8,180 nt of DNA from the NCBI GenBank assembly GCA_018657655.1, contig JABHWQ010000346.1, forward strand, positions 1 through 8,180, given 5' to 3'. The notes beneath the pieces were generated by a model. The model was not told where the DNA came from. It saw nothing but the letters and a program-made list of their open reading frames with translations, and did no database searches. This DNA is from Chloroflexota bacterium. GTDB lineage: Bacteria; Chloroflexota; Dehalococcoidia; SZUA-161; SpSt-899. Positions 6,443 to 8,180 of this stretch are shown here, piece after piece; within the stretch, counting starts at the first letter, position 1; each line of letters begins with the position of its first letter. A program made the position numbers and the translations under genes.

Positions 6443-7489
6443 GCGACCCAGCCTGCATTTGCGCGCACGAAACTTGAGCGGAACTTCCCGGCCGGTCTCC
6501 ACCGATTCATAGATCGCATTGATCAACTCCAGTGACTTGCGGCCTTCGAGACCATGCACCAGCCCACTGGTCTTGGACTGGATCGATTGGACCACGTTTT
6601 CAATGAACAGCCTGTGGCCGAAACCGTAGACATCGGGAGGCATCTGATTATTGTCGGTCCTGATTTCCTCGTCCTGCTCGTTCTTGTCCGCAAAATTCCA
6701 AGTTTTAATCTCATTGACCGCGAATCCACCGATTTCTACAGAGCCCTTCTCACCCAGTACCGAGATCGAACCTTCCAGGTCTTCAGGCCGCGTGGCCGTG
6801 GTGGCTTCAATAATTCCCAACGCACCGCTGGTGAACTGCAGCATGGCCACACCAGTGTCCTCAACCTCAATATCCACCAACCGGGTTGTGGTTCTGGCAA
6901 ACACGCTCTCCACCTCACCCATGCACCACTCCAGAAGGTCGATATGGTGGCTGGCCTGGGTAGTCAGCACACCGCCGTCCATGGCCCACGTACCACGCCA
7001 GGCGTCCTGATCGTAGTAGTCCTGCCTGCGGCACCAGCGCACCCGTACCGTGCCGAGCACCAACTTGCCGAACCGCCCGGCGTCGAGAGCCCGCTTCAGT
7101 TGCTGAACCGCCAGATTGTACCGGTTCTGCTTGACTACGAACAGCTTTGTACCAGCCCTGTCGCAGGCTTCTATCATGCTATCTGCATCTTCCAGGGTCA
7201 GGGCCATCGGTTTTTCAACCAGAATATGACAACCGTAGTCAGCTATATCCAACACGTGCGCCCCGTGCAGTCCGCTGGGGGTCAGTACGTGGACCAGATC
7301 GGGTTTCTCTTGGCGGAGCATTTCGTGGTAGTCTGTATAGTAAGGGATATCCAGGGCATCAGCGCAATCCCGCGCACGCTGCTCCACGATATCGCAGACT
7401 GCGCATAACTGGGTTTGTTCGATCGCCTGAAGGCAGGCAACGTGTTTTTTGCTAATCCGGCCGCAACCGATCAGAGCAACTTTAAGCAT
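6440..7489 (-). CDS. wlbA: WlbA/WbpB-like UDP-N-acetylglucosaminuronate 3-dehydrogenase (Gfo/Idh/MocA family)
   Basis: This 349-residue protein is predicted to oxidise C3 of UDP-N-acetylglucosaminuronic acid with bound NAD. In the known pathway this precedes transamination toward 2,3-diamino sugar acids of O-antigen or other surface glycans. ATG 7489 is chosen because GAGGG lies about ten bases upstream; the TTG at 7510 lacks a site. The N-terminal Rossmann motif is VALIGCGRISKKH (4-16). VEKPMALTLEDAD (91-103) carries the conserved Lys93. QNRYN follows at 121-125, then RVRWCRRQDYYD and WRGTWAMDGGVL. The substrate-side QASHHIDLLEW (178-188) carries the conserved histidines. DLEGSISVLGEKGSVEIGGF and the late YGFGH and GLEGRKSLELINAIYES segments are typical of WlbA rather than generic family members. 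A GT4 gene ends 58 bases upstream on the same strand, supporting a polysaccharide operon. Its usual partners (WbpA, WbpE, WbpD, WbpI) are not in the window. The family is sure; the exact substrate is well supported but inferred. Confidence 0.85.
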   Translation of the reverse strand: MLKVALIGCGRISKKHVACLQAIEQTQLCAVCDIVEQRARDCADALDIPYYTDYHEMLRQEKPDLVHVLTPSGLHGAHVLDIADYGCHILVEKPMALTLEDADSMIEACDRAGTKLFVVKQNRYNLAVQQLKRALDAGRFGKLVLGTVRVRWCRRQDYYDQDAWRGTWAMDGGVLTTQASHHIDLLEWCMGEVESVFARTTTRLVDIEVEDTGVAMLQFTSGALGIIEATTATRPEDLEGSISVLGEKGSVEIGGFAVNEIKTWNFADKNEQDEEIRTDNNQMPPDVYGFGHRLFIENVVQSIQSKTSGLVHGLEGRKSLELINAIYESVETGREVPLKFRARKCRLGR

Positions 7490-7499
7490 AGAGATATTT

Positions 7500-7504
7500 C
7501 CCTC
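7500..7504 (-). promoter_or_regulatory. Shine-Dalgarno GAGGG deciding the wlbA-like start
   Basis: GAGGG ends ten bases before ATG 7489 on the minus strand. It supports translation from MLKVALIGCG, where the Rossmann strand begins almost at the N-terminus as usual for the family, rather than from TTG 7510. Confidence 0.5.
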
Positions 7505-7520
7505 AATCAAATATTGGATG

Positions 7521-7540
7521 TGGTTTTTTCCAAAAAACCA
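7521..7540. repeat. Near-perfect 20-base palindrome between glycosyltransferase and wlbA-like genes
   Basis: The arms TGGTTTTTT and AAAAAACCA are exact reverse complements flanking CC. As RNA this could fold with a four-base loop and 8-base arms. It sits in the 58-base space between two co-directional genes. It is not followed by a T-run on the minus strand, so it is not a standard terminator. It could be an intercistronic processing or attenuation hairpin, a protein-binding site, or chance in an A/T-run region. Confidence 0.45.
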
Positions 7541-7547
7541 TCATTTT

Positions 7548-8180
7548 TCATGCCAGACCAACTGAATCGTTGTCACCATCCTCTGTCAGCTCTGCGTAAA
7601 TCTTGCTGTAGCGTTCAATAAATTGCTTAAGGGAAAATTCCGCGTGAGCCGTTGCAATACAGTTCTCCCGCATCAAATCCTTGTCACGCCTGAGATTCTC
7701 CCCAAGTACAGCGGTCGCTACCGCGCCATCCAGCACGGCGCCGATCCGGTATTTTCCCAGGATGTCGATTATTCCTGAATTCTGGGGGTGAGTCAGGACC
7801 GGAAGGCCCGCCGCAAGGTATTCGGCGAACTTAATAGGCAAAAATGTTTCGCTGGTCAGGAAATCATCCAGCACAAGCAGTGACCAGTCGGCCGCGTTGA
7901 GATATCCGGCCACATCTCCCGCCCCGACATCCAGCGTCTTCCAATCCTTATCACGACACAGCCCGTTTGCCTCGAGTTGCATCGCCAGTGGCTCCAGTCT
8001 TTTCTCATCGGAACTGGTTAAAACAAGGAAAAAACTTTCCGGGCCGATAGCCTGGCAAAACAGTTTCACGCACTCGGCCATCCTGCCAGCCGGGTATCTC
8101 CCCCCCAGGGTGCCGGAATACAGCAGTACTGTCCGGTTCTCTATTCTCAGCTCGCGCCTGCGGATCTTGCCATGAGCACC
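7548..8180 (-). CDS. Partial GT4-type glycosyltransferase, C-terminal domain
   Basis: The frame is open from the right edge to TGA 7548-7550. About 210 residues of the C-terminal half are visible and the true start is outside; an internal ATG at 8081 is not the start. The fragment opens with a strand-turn typical of the GT-B second Rossmann domain, VLLYSGTLGGRYPAGRMAE. Next come FFLVLTSSDEKRLEPL and the donor-binding region S-E-T-F-L-P-I-K-F-A-E-Y-L-A-A-G-L-P-V-L, the usual GT4 signature for nucleotide-sugar contact. The last part, FSLKQFIERYSKIYAEL, is the C-terminal helix that folds back in these enzymes. It should transfer a sugar from a nucleotide donor to a growing glycan on the cytoplasmic face of the inner membrane. 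It is followed by the wlbA-like gene on the same strand, which fits O-antigen or capsule synthesis. Donor and acceptor cannot be told. Confidence 0.8.
   Translation of the reverse strand, partial: GAHGKIRRRELRIENRTVLLYSGTLGGRYPAGRMAECVKLFCQAIGPESFFLVLTSSDEKRLEPLAMQLEANGLCRDKDWKTLDVGAGDVAGYLNAADWSLLVLDDFLTSETFLPIKFAEYLAAGLPVLTHPQNSGIIDILGKYRIGAVLDGAVATAVLGENLRRDKDLMRENCIATAHAEFSLKQFIERYSKIYAELTEDGDNDSVGLA

Noticed and set aside
6554..7408. Plus-strand ORF of 284 codons
   Set aside because: It lies entirely antisense to the wlbA-like gene, whose motifs are unmistakable. The length reflects codon bias on the coding strand.
1..8180. CRISPR arrays, tRNA/rRNA genes, insertion sequences, phage or toxin genes
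   Set aside because: No regularly spaced repeats, no tRNA-like cloverleaf, no transposase motifs and no terminal inverted repeats with target duplications were seen on either strand.

Overview
The window looks like a chromosomal segment from a Gram-negative bacterium. It carries a TonB-dependent outer-membrane receptor, a periplasmic-type lipoprotein, a Tat-exported lipoprotein and sugar-nucleotide/glycosyltransferase genes of the kind used for surface polysaccharide. Clear Shine-Dalgarno sequences precede the starts, which argues against a typical Bacteroidetes genome. The exact phylum cannot be read from the sequence. All assignments come from reading motifs by eye; no database search was possible.

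Layout. (1) At 3-911 on the plus strand is the C-terminal part of a carbohydrate-active (alpha/alpha)-barrel protein, most like the rhamnogalacturonan exolyase (PcRGLX/YetA) group. (2) At 1034-4461 on the minus strand is a two-gene unit: a TonB-dependent receptor followed by a LivJ-type substrate-binding lipoprotein. Both genes carry a disabling change: an in-frame amber codon in the receptor and a frameshift in the binding protein. (3) At 4462-5031 is an AT-rich gap with no convincing gene. (4) At 5032-6102 on the minus strand is an aldose 1-epimerase-like protein with a Tat plus lipobox signal. (5) At 6103-6439 is a second gap, ending in a terminator-like hairpin that overlaps the stop of the next gene. 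(6) At 6440-7489 on the minus strand is a Gfo/Idh/MocA oxidoreductase closely resembling WlbA/WbpB. (7) At 7548-8180 on the minus strand is the C-terminal part of a GT4-type glycosyltransferase.

How the genes relate. The glycosyltransferase and the WlbA-like gene are co-directional with a 58-base gap, and look like part of a surface-polysaccharide operon running leftward from beyond the window. The mutarotase-like lipoprotein stands alone and probably acts on sugars in the cell envelope. The receptor and binding lipoprotein would form an outer-membrane plus periplasmic capture pair, but as written neither is translated full length. Sampled 60-base rows suggest this pair and its upstream gap are lower in GC than the polysaccharide genes. 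This fits a foreign or decaying unit, although base-calling errors could also explain both lesions.

No RNA gene, CRISPR array, insertion sequence or phage gene was seen, and no clearly new system can be claimed. The most checkable oddity is the doubly broken receptor/binding-protein pair.
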